Shown here: in pieces, positions 1 to 5,724 of the stretch | Layout of the letters: every line of letters starts with the position of its first letter | Numbering within the stretch: position 1 is the stretch's first letter | Origin: Acidobacteriota bacterium | GTDB taxonomy: Bacteria > Acidobacteriota > Terriglobia > Bryobacterales > Bryobacteraceae | Direction: 5' to 3' | DNA: 6,240 nucleotides | Assembly: GCA_947466555.1 (NCBI GenBank) | Contig: CANIFK010000334.1 | Coordinates: forward strand, 1 to 6,240 | Notes under the pieces: model-generated | What the model was told of the DNA's origin: nothing | Database searches by the model: none | What the model saw: the letters and a program-made list of their open reading frames with translations, nothing else | Position numbers and translations under genes: made by a program

Positions 1-120
1 TACTCCCTCGTCACCCGCGATGCCCACGGCCTCTACGAGCAATTCGGCTTCACCCCAATCGCCGCCCCGCAAGGCCACATGGAAATCCTCCGCCCCGGCC
101 TCTACAAGCGCCCCGTATAA
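1..120 (+). CDS. GNAT-family N-acetyltransferase, C-terminal end (partial)
   Basis: The first reading frame is open from base 1 to a TAA at 118-120 and gives the last 39 residues of a protein whose start lies outside the window. It contains the stretch TRDAHGLYEQFGF followed by MEILRPGLY. The pattern 'DAHGLYEQFGF' is characteristic of the final strand/helix of GNAT acetyltransferases, which transfer acetyl from acetyl-CoA to an amine; the tyrosine here lies near the CoA in the fold. The substrate cannot be told from this fragment. It runs in the same direction as larE, and its stop is 7 nt before the larE ATG, so the two could be co-transcribed. Confidence 0.75.
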   Translation, partial: YSLVTRDAHGLYEQFGFTPIAAPQGHMEILRPGLYKRPV

Positions 121-121
121 T
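116..121 (+). promoter_or_regulatory. Possible -10 element for a leaderless larE transcript
   Basis: A perfect TATAAT sits at 116-121, overlapping the acetyltransferase stop codon. It ends 6 nt before the larE ATG at 128, so transcription from it would begin at or next to the A of the start codon. There is no purine-rich Shine-Dalgarno sequence ahead of that ATG, which fits a leaderless message. No convincing -35 hexamer lies 16-18 nt upstream (the area is CCCCGG-rich), so the match may simply be the codons for Val and stop. Confidence 0.3.
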
Positions 122-127
122 CGTTCT

Positions 128-985
128 ATGGCAACGTTAGTCCAACTGGCGCCTTCCGCTCCAGCTCTGAACGAATCCGATCTGCTCCGCAAGGAAGCCG
201 CCCTCCTCACCATTCTCAAGGAAATGGGCCACGTCATCGTCGCCTACTCCGGCGGCACGGATTCGGCCTACCTCGCCTGGGCCGCCGTCCAAGCCGTCGG
301 CGATAACGCCGTCGCTATCACCGCCGATTCCGCCTCCATCCCCGAATCCCACAAACGCGACGCCGAACAGTTCGCCCGCGATTTCCAGATCCGCCACGAA
401 TACATCGAAACCTTCGAATTCGATAACCCCGAATACGTCAAGAACGACAAAAACCGCTGCTTCCACTGCAAAGACGAACTCTTCACCCGCCTCGATAAAG
501 TCTGCATCGAACGCGGCATCGCCAACGTCGTCTACGGCGTCAACGTCGACGATCTCGGCGACTGGCGTCCCGGCCAGGGCGCCGCCAAAGCCCACAACGT
601 CAAAGCCCCCCTCGTCGAAGCCGGCCTCACCAAAGCCGAGATCCGCGAACTCAGCCGCCGCGCCGGCCTCCCCACCTGGGACCGCCCCGCCGCCGCCTGC
701 TTAAGCTCCCGCATCCCCTACGGCACCGAAGTCACCAAGGAACGCATCAAGACGGTGGAGGACGGCGAAGAGGCGCTGAAAGCCCTCGGTTTCCGCCAGT
801 TCCGCACCCGCTTCCATGGCGATTTGGTCCGCATCGAAGTCGCCGTCGAAGAACTCCCCAAAGCGCTCGACGCCGCTATGGCCGCCCGCTTCGTCGAGAT
901 CTTCAAGCCCCTCGGCTTCCACTACGTCACGCTCGACCTCCAGGGCTACCGCCAGGGTTCGCTCAACGAAGCCATCACGCAATAA
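128..985 (+). CDS. larE: LarE-type ATP-dependent sulfur transferase (nickel-pincer cofactor synthesis)
   Basis: The 285-residue protein is close to the usual length of LarE (about 270-285). It has the PP-loop SGGTDS at residues 41-46, which binds ATP and adenylates the substrate, a CFHC motif (C111, C114), and the signature ACLSSRIPYG with C191. In the family, LarE sulfurates the pyridinium dicarboxylate made by LarB, on the way to the NPN cofactor of lactate racemase and related enzymes. Some LarE proteins sacrifice the single cysteine equivalent to C191. Others, with three cysteines, bind a [4Fe-4S] cluster that carries the sulfur. The CxxC plus C191 set here suggests the second kind (inference). 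I chose the ATG at 128: the frame is open back to 20, but the extra 36 residues are low-complexity Ser/Pro/Ala and overlap the acetyltransferase. No larA, larB or larC is visible, so the role in this cell is open. Confidence 0.9.
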   Translation: MATLVQLAPSAPALNESDLLRKEAALLTILKEMGHVIVAYSGGTDSAYLAWAAVQAVGDNAVAITADSASIPESHKRDAEQFARDFQIRHEYIETFEFDNPEYVKNDKNRCFHCKDELFTRLDKVCIERGIANVVYGVNVDDLGDWRPGQGAAKAHNVKAPLVEAGLTKAEIRELSRRAGLPTWDRPAAACLSSRIPYGTEVTKERIKTVEDGEEALKALGFRQFRTRFHGDLVRIEVAVEELPKALDAAMAARFVEIFKPLGFHYVTLDLQGYRQGSLNEAITQ

Positions 986-1002
986 CCCGGTATCGGCGTT
1001 CC

Positions 1003-1206
1003 CTAACGGGCCATCGGTCTCGCTGCCGAAGAGTCCTTGCCACCCGCCTCCCAGCCGCTCTGCACTCCACGAATGAACGACTTCCCCGCGTCGTAGTAGA
1101 TATCCACCACCCGCACAAAAATCGCAATCGCGATGAGGTTCCGCAACCATCGCGTCGCCAGCATCCGCGTCAAAAGGTCCGGCCCAACCGGTTCATTCGT
1201 TTCCAT
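1003..1206 (-). CDS. Small putative membrane protein, 67 aa, unknown function
   Basis: This minus-strand frame encodes 67 residues with a hydrophobic stretch at about 24-36 (NLIAIAIFVRVVDIYY, arginine in the middle), preceded by basic residues (TRWLRN). A soluble tail GKSFIRGVQSGWEAGGKDSS follows. I do not recognise the family. The composition looks protein-like rather than like an arginine/proline shadow frame, and the position is a natural gene slot: its stop lies 17 nt from the larE stop, convergent, and it follows the PEP-CTERM gene on the same strand. The start is uncertain: the frame is open back to a GTG at 1332, and no clear Shine-Dalgarno precedes the ATG at 1206. It could still be a chance frame. 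Confidence 0.45.
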   Translation of the reverse strand: METNEPVGPDLLTRMLATRWLRNLIAIAIFVRVVDIYYDAGKSFIRGVQSGWEAGGKDSSAARPMAR

Positions 1207-1262
1207 ATCAGGGAATGCGTAACGCAACCCAATTCCGGGCCAACTGGTCGGCGCGCACAACG

Positions 1263-1291
1263 GCCGTTTCCCCGGTGTCGCCGGAAACGGC
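1263..1291 (-). terminator. Inverted repeat downstream of the PEP-CTERM gene, possible terminator
   Basis: GCCGTTTCC at 1263-1271 pairs perfectly with GGAAACGGC at 1283-1291 around an 11-nt GC-rich loop. Read on the minus strand, the hairpin lies about 50 nt after the PEP-CTERM stop codon and before the small minus-strand gene, where an end or attenuation of transcription would make sense. No run of T follows on the minus strand, so an intrinsic terminator of the classical kind is not shown. A smaller GGGG-CAAG-CCCC hairpin at 1309-1320 lies directly after the stop. Confidence 0.3.
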
Positions 1292-1342
1292 ACCGTCTGG
1301 CCCGTCAGGGGGCAAGCCCCTATGACGAGCACTGCGCTTCGG

Positions 1343-2086
1343 CTACCCTCTTCGCCTTCGCCGCAACCCTGCCGCGGCCGCCAGCCCCATCCCCAACAGC
1401 ACCATCGTCGAAGGTTCTGGAACCGATGCCACTTCCAGGTTGTCGACGAACATCTTGGAGGTCCCCGTTCCAGAGGGCAATGCCATGATCGCGATAGCGC
1501 CGAGTGAGTTAACCGAGTTCACTCCCATCCCCAAGGATGTCGTGGGCCCGTCATCGAAACGGACGCCCATTGTGCGTCCATTGAAGTCCATGGACAGCTG
1601 TACCGAATGCCACGCGTTCACTGTCACCGATGCGGCATTCGCGGTCGTGCTAGCGGCCTCGTTAAACAGCTGTGTGGACCCGGTGGACGTGATAATAAGG
1701 TCTACAAATGCGGTATTGCTGGTGGTGAACGTTGTCAGCCGAAACTGGCCCGTGTTGCTCGCCAGCGCCACATAAAAGTCCATTGAGATCACGATCACGG
1801 GCGACCCGGCTGTGGAAAGAAATTGAATGGCGCGGGTGAAATTTGGCTGTCCGGCTTGGTCCACCTCTAAAGCCTTGCTCCCGGTGTTCGCCAACGTATT
1901 CTGCACCTGGAATGCGACCGCGGTTCCGATATCCTGAAACCAACCCCCTTGCCCAACCAGATCCCCGTTGCTGAACCCCTCAAATGTCTGGCTGTACAGG
2001 GTCGCTCCATGTGCCTGGGTGGACGTCAGAGAAAATGCCGCCAACAGCCCAAGTAGGAGATAAGAAGGAAGACTACGTTTTTCCAT
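1343..2086 (-). CDS. Exported PEP-CTERM sorting domain protein
   Basis: The 247-residue product starts with a signal peptide: MEKR, then a hydrophobic core YLLLGLLAAFSL at 9-20 and likely cleavage near A25-G27. The body (about 28-220) is rich in Thr, Ser, Asn and Val and begins with the LYSQTFEGF...GWF pattern common to extracellular beta-sandwich (LamG/concanavalin-like) PEP-CTERM proteins. The C-terminus is a textbook PEP-CTERM tail: VPEPS at 222-226, a transmembrane helix, then RRRRRG. Such proteins are exported by Sec, cleaved by an exosortase at the PEP motif, and placed at the cell surface or in the exopolysaccharide matrix. No exosortase or polysaccharide gene is in view, and the ligand is unknown. 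The ATG at 2086 was chosen because the signal peptide begins there; the frame is open 24 residues further upstream, but those residues do not look like coding sequence. A purine-rich AGGACCGAGG lies 14 nt before the start, too far to be an ideal ribosome binding site. Confidence 0.88.
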   Translation of the reverse strand: MEKRSLPSYLLLGLLAAFSLTSTQAHGATLYSQTFEGFSNGDLVGQGGWFQDIGTAVAFQVQNTLANTGSKALEVDQAGQPNFTRAIQFLSTAGSPVIVISMDFYVALASNTGQFRLTTFTTSNTAFVDLIITSTGSTQLFNEAASTTANAASVTVNAWHSVQLSMDFNGRTMGVRFDDGPTTSLGMGVNSVNSLGAIAIMALPSGTGTSKMFVDNLEVASVPEPSTMVLLGMGLAAAAGLRRRRRG

Positions 2087-2297
2087 ATGCAAGATGAGTG
2101 CCTCGGTCCTCGCGCATCCGCGTAAGAAAAAAAGTGTAGCACTCCTCTGCAAAACCACGTATTCCCCTCTACACAGAATTGGGGTATGGCGCGAGCCAGC
2201 CCACCCATAACCGGGGCATTTCCCCCATCTTCACCTCCCCGAACTCGCAAAAGCCCAATGAATCCGCATCTTTCCTCCCTTTGGCCCCTGGCTTGCA
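2087..2297. other. Divergent intergenic region between the PEP-CTERM gene and hcp
   Basis: This stretch holds no supported gene; the short frames crossing it have no protein-like features. It must contain the promoter of the minus-strand PEP-CTERM gene and probably the upstream part of the hcp promoter. A run of seven A at 2127-2134 (T on the minus strand) is the most AT-rich spot. On the minus strand a TACACT lies just before the T run and could be a weak -10, without a good -35. GCATCTTT at 2266-2273 is repeated exactly at 2314-2321, inside the operator-like palindrome next to hcp. Confidence 0.5.
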
Positions 2298-2320
2298 AAG
2301 TTGCATCCGACTTGCATCTT
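2298..2320 (+). promoter_or_regulatory. NsrR-like (Rrf2 family) operator upstream of hcp
   Basis: The 23 bp form an 11-1-11 imperfect palindrome centred on base 2309. The left half is AAGTTGCATCC and the right half, read on the other strand, is AAGATGCAAGT. Seven of eleven positions are symmetric, including AAG-n-TGCA in each arm. The known NsrR half-site is about AAGATGCATTT; the two halves here match it at 8 and 9 of 11 positions, with the same geometry. NsrR is a [4Fe-4S] repressor that releases DNA on binding nitric oxide, and hcp is one of its best-known targets. The site ends 8 nt before the hcp ribosome binding site, where a repressor would block transcription. The binding protein is not in the window, so a different Rrf2-type regulator is possible. 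Confidence 0.5.
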
Positions 2321-2338
2321 TAAGTTCCAGGAGAAACC

Positions 2339-3994
2339 ATGTTCTGTTATCAATGCGAACAAACCGCCCATACTGACTCGGGCGCCGGCTGCGCCACCAG
2401 CAAAGGAGTGTGCGGCAAAGACGAGGCCACCGCCGACCTGCAGGATCTTCTGATCCACCTGCTGAAAGGCATCGGCCAATATTCCACACGCCTCCACGCC
2501 GCCGGCACGCCCGACGCCGCGGCCGATCACTTCATTCTCTTCGGACTATTCACGACCCTCACCAACGTGAACTTCAACCGCGCCCGCTTCGTCGAACTCA
2601 TCGCCGAAGCCGCCCGCATTCGCGACCGCGTCCGCGCTGCCTACGAAGCCGCCAACCCCGGCGCCCCACCCCTCGGCGGCCCCGCCGCCTTCACACCCGC
2701 CACCGATCTCGCCGGCCTCCTCAAACAAGCCAGCCCCGCCTCCGTCCGCGCCGGTATCGAACTGGTCGGCGAAGACGTCATCGGCCTGCGCTCGCTCGTC
2801 CTCTACGGCCTCAAAGGCGTCGCCGCCTACGCCCACCACGCCGACGTCCTCGGCCAGACCAGCCCCGAAGTCGGCGCCGGCATCGCCCACGCCCTCGACC
2901 TGTTGGCCTCCGACCCCACCGACGTCCCCGTCCTCCTCAACGAAGCCCTCGCCCTCGGCCACCTGAACTTCAAAGTCATGGGCCTGCTCGACGCCGCCAA
3001 CACCGGCACCTACGGCACCCCGCAACCAACCAACGTCAAAGTCACCCCCGTCGCCGGCAAAGCCATCCTCGTCTCCGGCCACGATTTGAAGGACCTCCAC
3101 GCCATCCTTGAAGCCGTCAAAGGCACAGACATCAACGTCTACACCCACGGCGAACTTCTCCCGGCCCACTCCTATCCGAACCTGAAGGCCTACCCCAACC
3201 TCGCCGGCAACTACGGCACCGCCTGGCAGAATCAGCAGCTGGAATTCGCCGCCTTCCCCGGCCCCATCGTCATGACGTCCAACTGCTTGATCGAGCCCCA
3301 ACCCGCCTACCGCAACCGCATCTTCACCGCCGGTCCCGTCGGCTGGCCCGGCGTCCGCCACATCGCCAACGGCGATTACTCCCAAGTCGTCCAAGCCGCC
3401 CAGGCCCTCCCCGGCTTCCCGGAAACCGCGCCCGAAAAGACCATCCTCATCGGCTTCGGCAAGGACGCCGTCCTGGGCGTCGCCGGCAAAGTGATCGACG
3501 CCGTCAAGAGCGGCGCCGTAAAGCACTTCTTCCTGATCGGTGGCTGCGATGGCGCCGCCCCCGGCCGCAACTACTACACGGACTTTGCCGAAAAAGCCCC
3601 GCAGGATACCATCCTCCTCACCCTCGGCTGCGGCAAATTCCGCTTCAATATGGAGGATCACGGCACCGTCGCCGGTCTACCGCGCCTCCTCGATGTCGGC
3701 CAGTGCAACGATAGCTACTCGGCCATCCACATCGCCCTCGCGCTCGCCAACGCCTTTGAATGCGGCGTCAACGACCTGCCTCTCTCCCTCATCGTCTCCT
3801 GGTTCGAACAGAAGGCCGCCGCCGTGCTGCTCACTCTGCTCGCCCTCGGCGTCCGCAACGTCCGCCTCGGGCCAACGCTCCCAGCCTTCCTCACCCCGGC
3901 CCTCGTCGGCGTCCTGGTGGAGAAGTTCGGCGTCCTGCCCATCACCACCGCCGAAGCCGACATCGCGGCCTCCCTCAACCGCGCCGCCGCGTAA
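2339..3994 (+). CDS. hcp: Hybrid cluster protein Hcp, class II (hydroxylamine / nitric oxide reductase)
   Basis: The 551-residue protein matches E. coli Hcp in length (about 550). The N-terminus MFCYQCEQT gives C3, C6, C18 and C25, the CX2CX11CX6C spacing of class II proteins, which carry a [2Fe-2S] rather than a [4Fe-4S] proximal cluster. The hybrid 4Fe-2S-2O cluster ligands are all present: H248 (SGHDL), E272 (THGE), C316 (SNC), C403 (GGCDG, the usual persulfide position), C431 (LGCGKFRFN), C456 (GQCND), and E490 and K492 (WFEQK). Family members reduce hydroxylamine in vitro; in E. coli the main cytoplasmic role is high-affinity reduction of nitric oxide to N2O, plus protein S-nitrosylation. 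The start is fixed by AGGAG at 2329-2333, 5 nt before the ATG, and by the conserved MFC terminus. The reductase gene starts 12 nt after the stop, so the two form an operon, probably controlled by the NsrR-like site just upstream. Confidence 0.97.
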   Translation: MFCYQCEQTAHTDSGAGCATSKGVCGKDEATADLQDLLIHLLKGIGQYSTRLHAAGTPDAAADHFILFGLFTTLTNVNFNRARFVELIAEAARIRDRVRAAYEAANPGAPPLGGPAAFTPATDLAGLLKQASPASVRAGIELVGEDVIGLRSLVLYGLKGVAAYAHHADVLGQTSPEVGAGIAHALDLLASDPTDVPVLLNEALALGHLNFKVMGLLDAANTGTYGTPQPTNVKVTPVAGKAILVSGHDLKDLHAILEAVKGTDINVYTHGELLPAHSYPNLKAYPNLAGNYGTAWQNQQLEFAAFPGPIVMTSNCLIEPQPAYRNRIFTAGPVGWPGVRHIANGDYSQVVQAAQALPGFPETAPEKTILIGFGKDAVLGVAGKVIDAVKSGAVKHFFLIGGCDGAAPGRNYYTDFAEKAPQDTILLTLGCGKFRFNMEDHGTVAGLPRLLDVGQCNDSYSAIHIALALANAFECGVNDLPLSLIVSWFEQKAAAVLLTLLALGVRNVRLGPTLPAFLTPALVGVLVEKFGVLPITTAEADIAASLNRAAA

Positions 3995-4006
3995 CGAAGG
4001 ACCAAC

Positions 4007-5014
4007 ATGAGTGAACGCGAAGTCACCCTCGTCACACGCGATGGCGCGGAACTCCGGTTTCCCTGCGCGGCGAAGGACAACGTCCTCGCCGCCTCCGAAG
4101 CCGCCGGCTACTTCCTTCCGGCCATGTGCCACGAAGGAACATGCGGGCTCTGCCATGCGCGAGTGACCGAGGGCAAATACACCATGGGGCCGCACAACAG
4201 TGCGGCCCTGCAGGGCGGGGAAGTGCTGCTCTGCCGCTGCGAACCCGATGAAAACCTGACGGTCGCCCTGCCCTACAACCAGGCCCAGGTCTTGCGCTAC
4301 AAAGTCCCCGTCCGCCAAGCCGTCATCGAATCCATGGAGCCCGCCTGGCAGAACGCCGTAGCCCTCACGCTCCGTCTCCAACCAGACCCGGAACAAGGCC
4401 AGGCCGTCGAATTCTCCCCCGGCCAATACATGGAGCTAACCATCCCCGGCACCGACATCCGCCGGGCGTACTCCCTCGCCAACCTCCCCAACTGGGAAGG
4501 CCGGCTCGATTTCCTCATCCGCCTCGCGCCCCACGGCCAGTTCTCCACCTTCCTCCGCGAACAAGCGAAGGTCGGCGACGCCATCACCGTCCGCGGCCCA
4601 TCCGGCAGCTTCATCCTGGACGAATCCAGTGTCCGCCCCCGCTGCTTCGTCGGCGGCGGCTGCGGCCTCGCGCCCATCCTCTCCATGCTCCGCCACCTGG
4701 GCGAGTTCCAGGACTCCCAACCCACCCACCTGATCTTCGGCGCCAACCGCGAATCCGAACTCGTTCCCCAATCGGACGTCGAGGCCGTCACCGCCGCCCT
4801 CCCCCAAATCGGCGTAACGTTAGCCGTCTCCGCGCCCGAGGAAAACTGGCAAGGCTTCCAAGGCACCGCCCCAGCCGCGCTCGACGCGTTCTTATCCCAA
4901 ACCGACGAACCCATCGACATCTACGCCTGCGGCCCGCCCAAAATGCTCGAGGCCATCGAAATCCTTCTGCAACAACGCAACCGCGACGACCGCCTCATCG
5001 CCGAACGCCTGTAA
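4007..5014 (+). CDS. hcr: NADH-dependent Hcp reductase, [2Fe-2S]-FAD-NAD type (Hcr-like)
   Basis: The 335-residue flavoprotein feeds electrons from NAD(P)H to Hcp. Domains in order are as follows. First, a plant-type ferredoxin (about 4-92) with C41, C46, C49 (CHEGTCGLC) and C76 (LLCRC). Second, an FAD-binding barrel (about 98-203) with RAYSLAN at 153-159. Third, an NAD-binding domain (about 210-335) with GGCGLAP at 217-223 and the terminal YACGPPKML at 306-314. The order is that of methane monooxygenase reductase MmoC and BenC. E. coli Hcr instead carries its ferredoxin domain at the C-terminus, so hcr is a functional name based on the tight link to hcp, not on orthology. GGCG replaces the commoner GGTG in the nucleotide loop. 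The ATG at 4007 follows GAAGGA (3996-4001) by 5 nt and lies 12 nt after the hcp stop. A monooxygenase or dioxygenase reductase is the alternative by sequence alone, but no oxygenase gene is nearby. Confidence 0.88.
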   Translation: MSEREVTLVTRDGAELRFPCAAKDNVLAASEAAGYFLPAMCHEGTCGLCHARVTEGKYTMGPHNSAALQGGEVLLCRCEPDENLTVALPYNQAQVLRYKVPVRQAVIESMEPAWQNAVALTLRLQPDPEQGQAVEFSPGQYMELTIPGTDIRRAYSLANLPNWEGRLDFLIRLAPHGQFSTFLREQAKVGDAITVRGPSGSFILDESSVRPRCFVGGGCGLAPILSMLRHLGEFQDSQPTHLIFGANRESELVPQSDVEAVTAALPQIGVTLAVSAPEENWQGFQGTAPAALDAFLSQTDEPIDIYACGPPKMLEAIEILLQQRNRDDRLIAERL

Positions 5015-5023
5015 TCCCGCCGC

Positions 5024-5074
5024 CCACCCCTGCCGCCCATCGAGTACGGCCGCTCGTTTCGGCAGGGAAGGTGG
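5024..5074 (+). terminator. Large imperfect hairpin after the hcp-hcr operon
   Basis: Ten nt after the reductase stop, CCACC-CCTGCCG (5024-5035) pairs with CGGCAGG (5060-5066) and, after a 3-nt bulge, with GGTGG (5070-5074). The core of 8 bp, CCCTGCCG with CGGCAGGG (5028-5035 and 5060-5067), is perfect. The loop holds a smaller stem, CGAG (5041-5044) with CTCG (5053-5056). The position suits an operon end or an mRNA 3' protecting structure. No T run follows, so intrinsic termination is not proven. Confidence 0.4.
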
Positions 5075-5279
5075 CAGGAAGACCGCTGTCGTTTCTGGGT
5101 CGAATCCCGCCTCCGCCTCGCCGATCCCAACGTCCCAGTACCCCGCGATTGCCACCAACGGGACCTCTGCCAAGTCGATTCCGGGCCCGTTGATTCTCCG
5201 ATCTATCTCTCCGCTACACCCTTCCAGCCGAATCCATCTGTCTCGACTTAGTCGCCCCCGCCAGCGCCAGCCTTCGTCA

Positions 5280-5313
5280 TCGGCGAAGCAGGATGCAAGT
5301 AGCCTGCTTCCGA
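5280..5313. repeat. Inverted repeat / stem-loop
   Basis: GAAGCAGG at 5285-5292 pairs perfectly with CCTGCTTC at 5303-5310 around a 10-nt loop (ATGCAAGTAG). With a 2-nt bulge the stem can be lengthened by TCGG (5280-5283) with CCGA (5310-5313). No T run follows on either strand. Its role is unknown; it lies in gene-free DNA. Confidence 0.4.
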
Positions 5314-5337
5314 AACCCGCCAACCGTAGGACCCCCA

Positions 5338-5455
5338 TGTGGTCACAATTTCTTCGTAATGGGCGCCTCCCCTCCGGCCGATCCCCAGCCTCTTCCCCGG
5401 CCTGGCGCCGGCAAAATTCGGCCCAGTCAGGTGACATCCCGGTGTGGTCAGTTTC
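5338..5455. repeat. Two copies of TGTGGTCA-TTTC, possible IS21-type end repeats
   Basis: TGTGGTCA occurs at 5338-5345 and again at 5443-5450. Each is preceded by a CCC run and followed within 1-3 nt by TTTC. IS21-family elements often carry several short repeats of a 'GGTCA...TTT' kind at their ends, and a truncated IS21 transposase lies about 270 bp downstream in the orientation expected for a left end. Two 8-mers are weak evidence, so this is only a possibility. Confidence 0.25.
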
Positions 5456-5724
5456 GCCTCTCGCATCGCCCCCGTTCACGCTTGCTCCCGAAAACTCCAG
5501 CCTGCGCCGCCTCACCAATCGAAATCGGCTCCTGCTCTCAGTCACTCAATTCGCCGCCCGCCCGCGTCAGCAACGTGCGGAGTCCGGCGCAATGGACTTA
5601 ATCCGCCTGTCCCTTAGAAACGGGTTCTGCGACTACTGACCCGGACCACTGCCCGCACCAAACGGTGCCGCGATCCAATCGCCTTCGTCGGAGCGATATG
5701 TGATAATCATCCTCCGGAGAATAG

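Larger units (their letters stand above)
5075..5724. other. Gene-poor stretch with hairpins and short repeats, possible relic of a mobile element
   Basis: About 650 bp have no frame that looks like a real protein. The longest plus frame (5190-5639) is Ser/Pro/Arg-rich with no hydrophobic core pattern and no ribosome binding site. The long minus frame (4892-5545) overlaps the reductase gene and is a shadow there. The strong codon third-position bias of the genes upstream is lost. The stretch contains a hairpin at 5280-5313 and two copies of TGTGGTCA (5338 and 5443), and becomes AT-richer from about 5690. Lying before a truncated IS21 transposase, it may be decayed insertion-sequence DNA (inference). 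Confidence 0.45.

Noticed and set aside
20..127. N-terminal extension of LarE by 36 residues
   Set aside because: It overlaps the acetyltransferase end in another frame, is low-complexity Ser/Pro/Ala and has no counterpart in the LarE family.
2293..2317. Three TTGCA direct repeats as an FNR/CRP-type or iteron array
   Set aside because: Spacing is uneven (8 and 11 bp) and only five bases repeat; two of the three are explained by the NsrR-like palindrome.
2410..3111. Long plus-strand frame inside hcp
   Set aside because: The product is almost entirely Arg, Pro and His, the typical shadow of a C-rich coding strand; hcp in its own frame has all family ligands.
2546..3661. 371-codon minus-strand frame opposite hcp
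   Set aside because: It is Gly/Ala/Val/Asp-rich antisense shadow with no motifs; it exists because third positions in hcp are C-rich and avoid stops.
3677..4426. Minus-strand frame spanning the hcp-hcr junction
   Set aside because: It crosses two well-supported genes on the opposite strand and has shadow composition.
5015..5251. 78 further codons in frame after the reductase TAA, ending at TAG 5249-5251
   Set aside because: I considered readthrough or a broken C-terminal domain. The reductase already ends at the normal place for its family, and the extension contains the hairpin and no recognisable domain.
4892..5545. 217-codon minus-strand frame overlapping the reductase end
   Set aside because: There are no recognisable motifs, part of it is antisense to the reductase, and there is no clear ribosome binding site.
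5190..5639. 149-codon plus-strand frame
   Set aside because: It is Ser/Pro/Arg-rich, with no ribosome binding site, no codon bias like the neighbouring genes, and no motifs.
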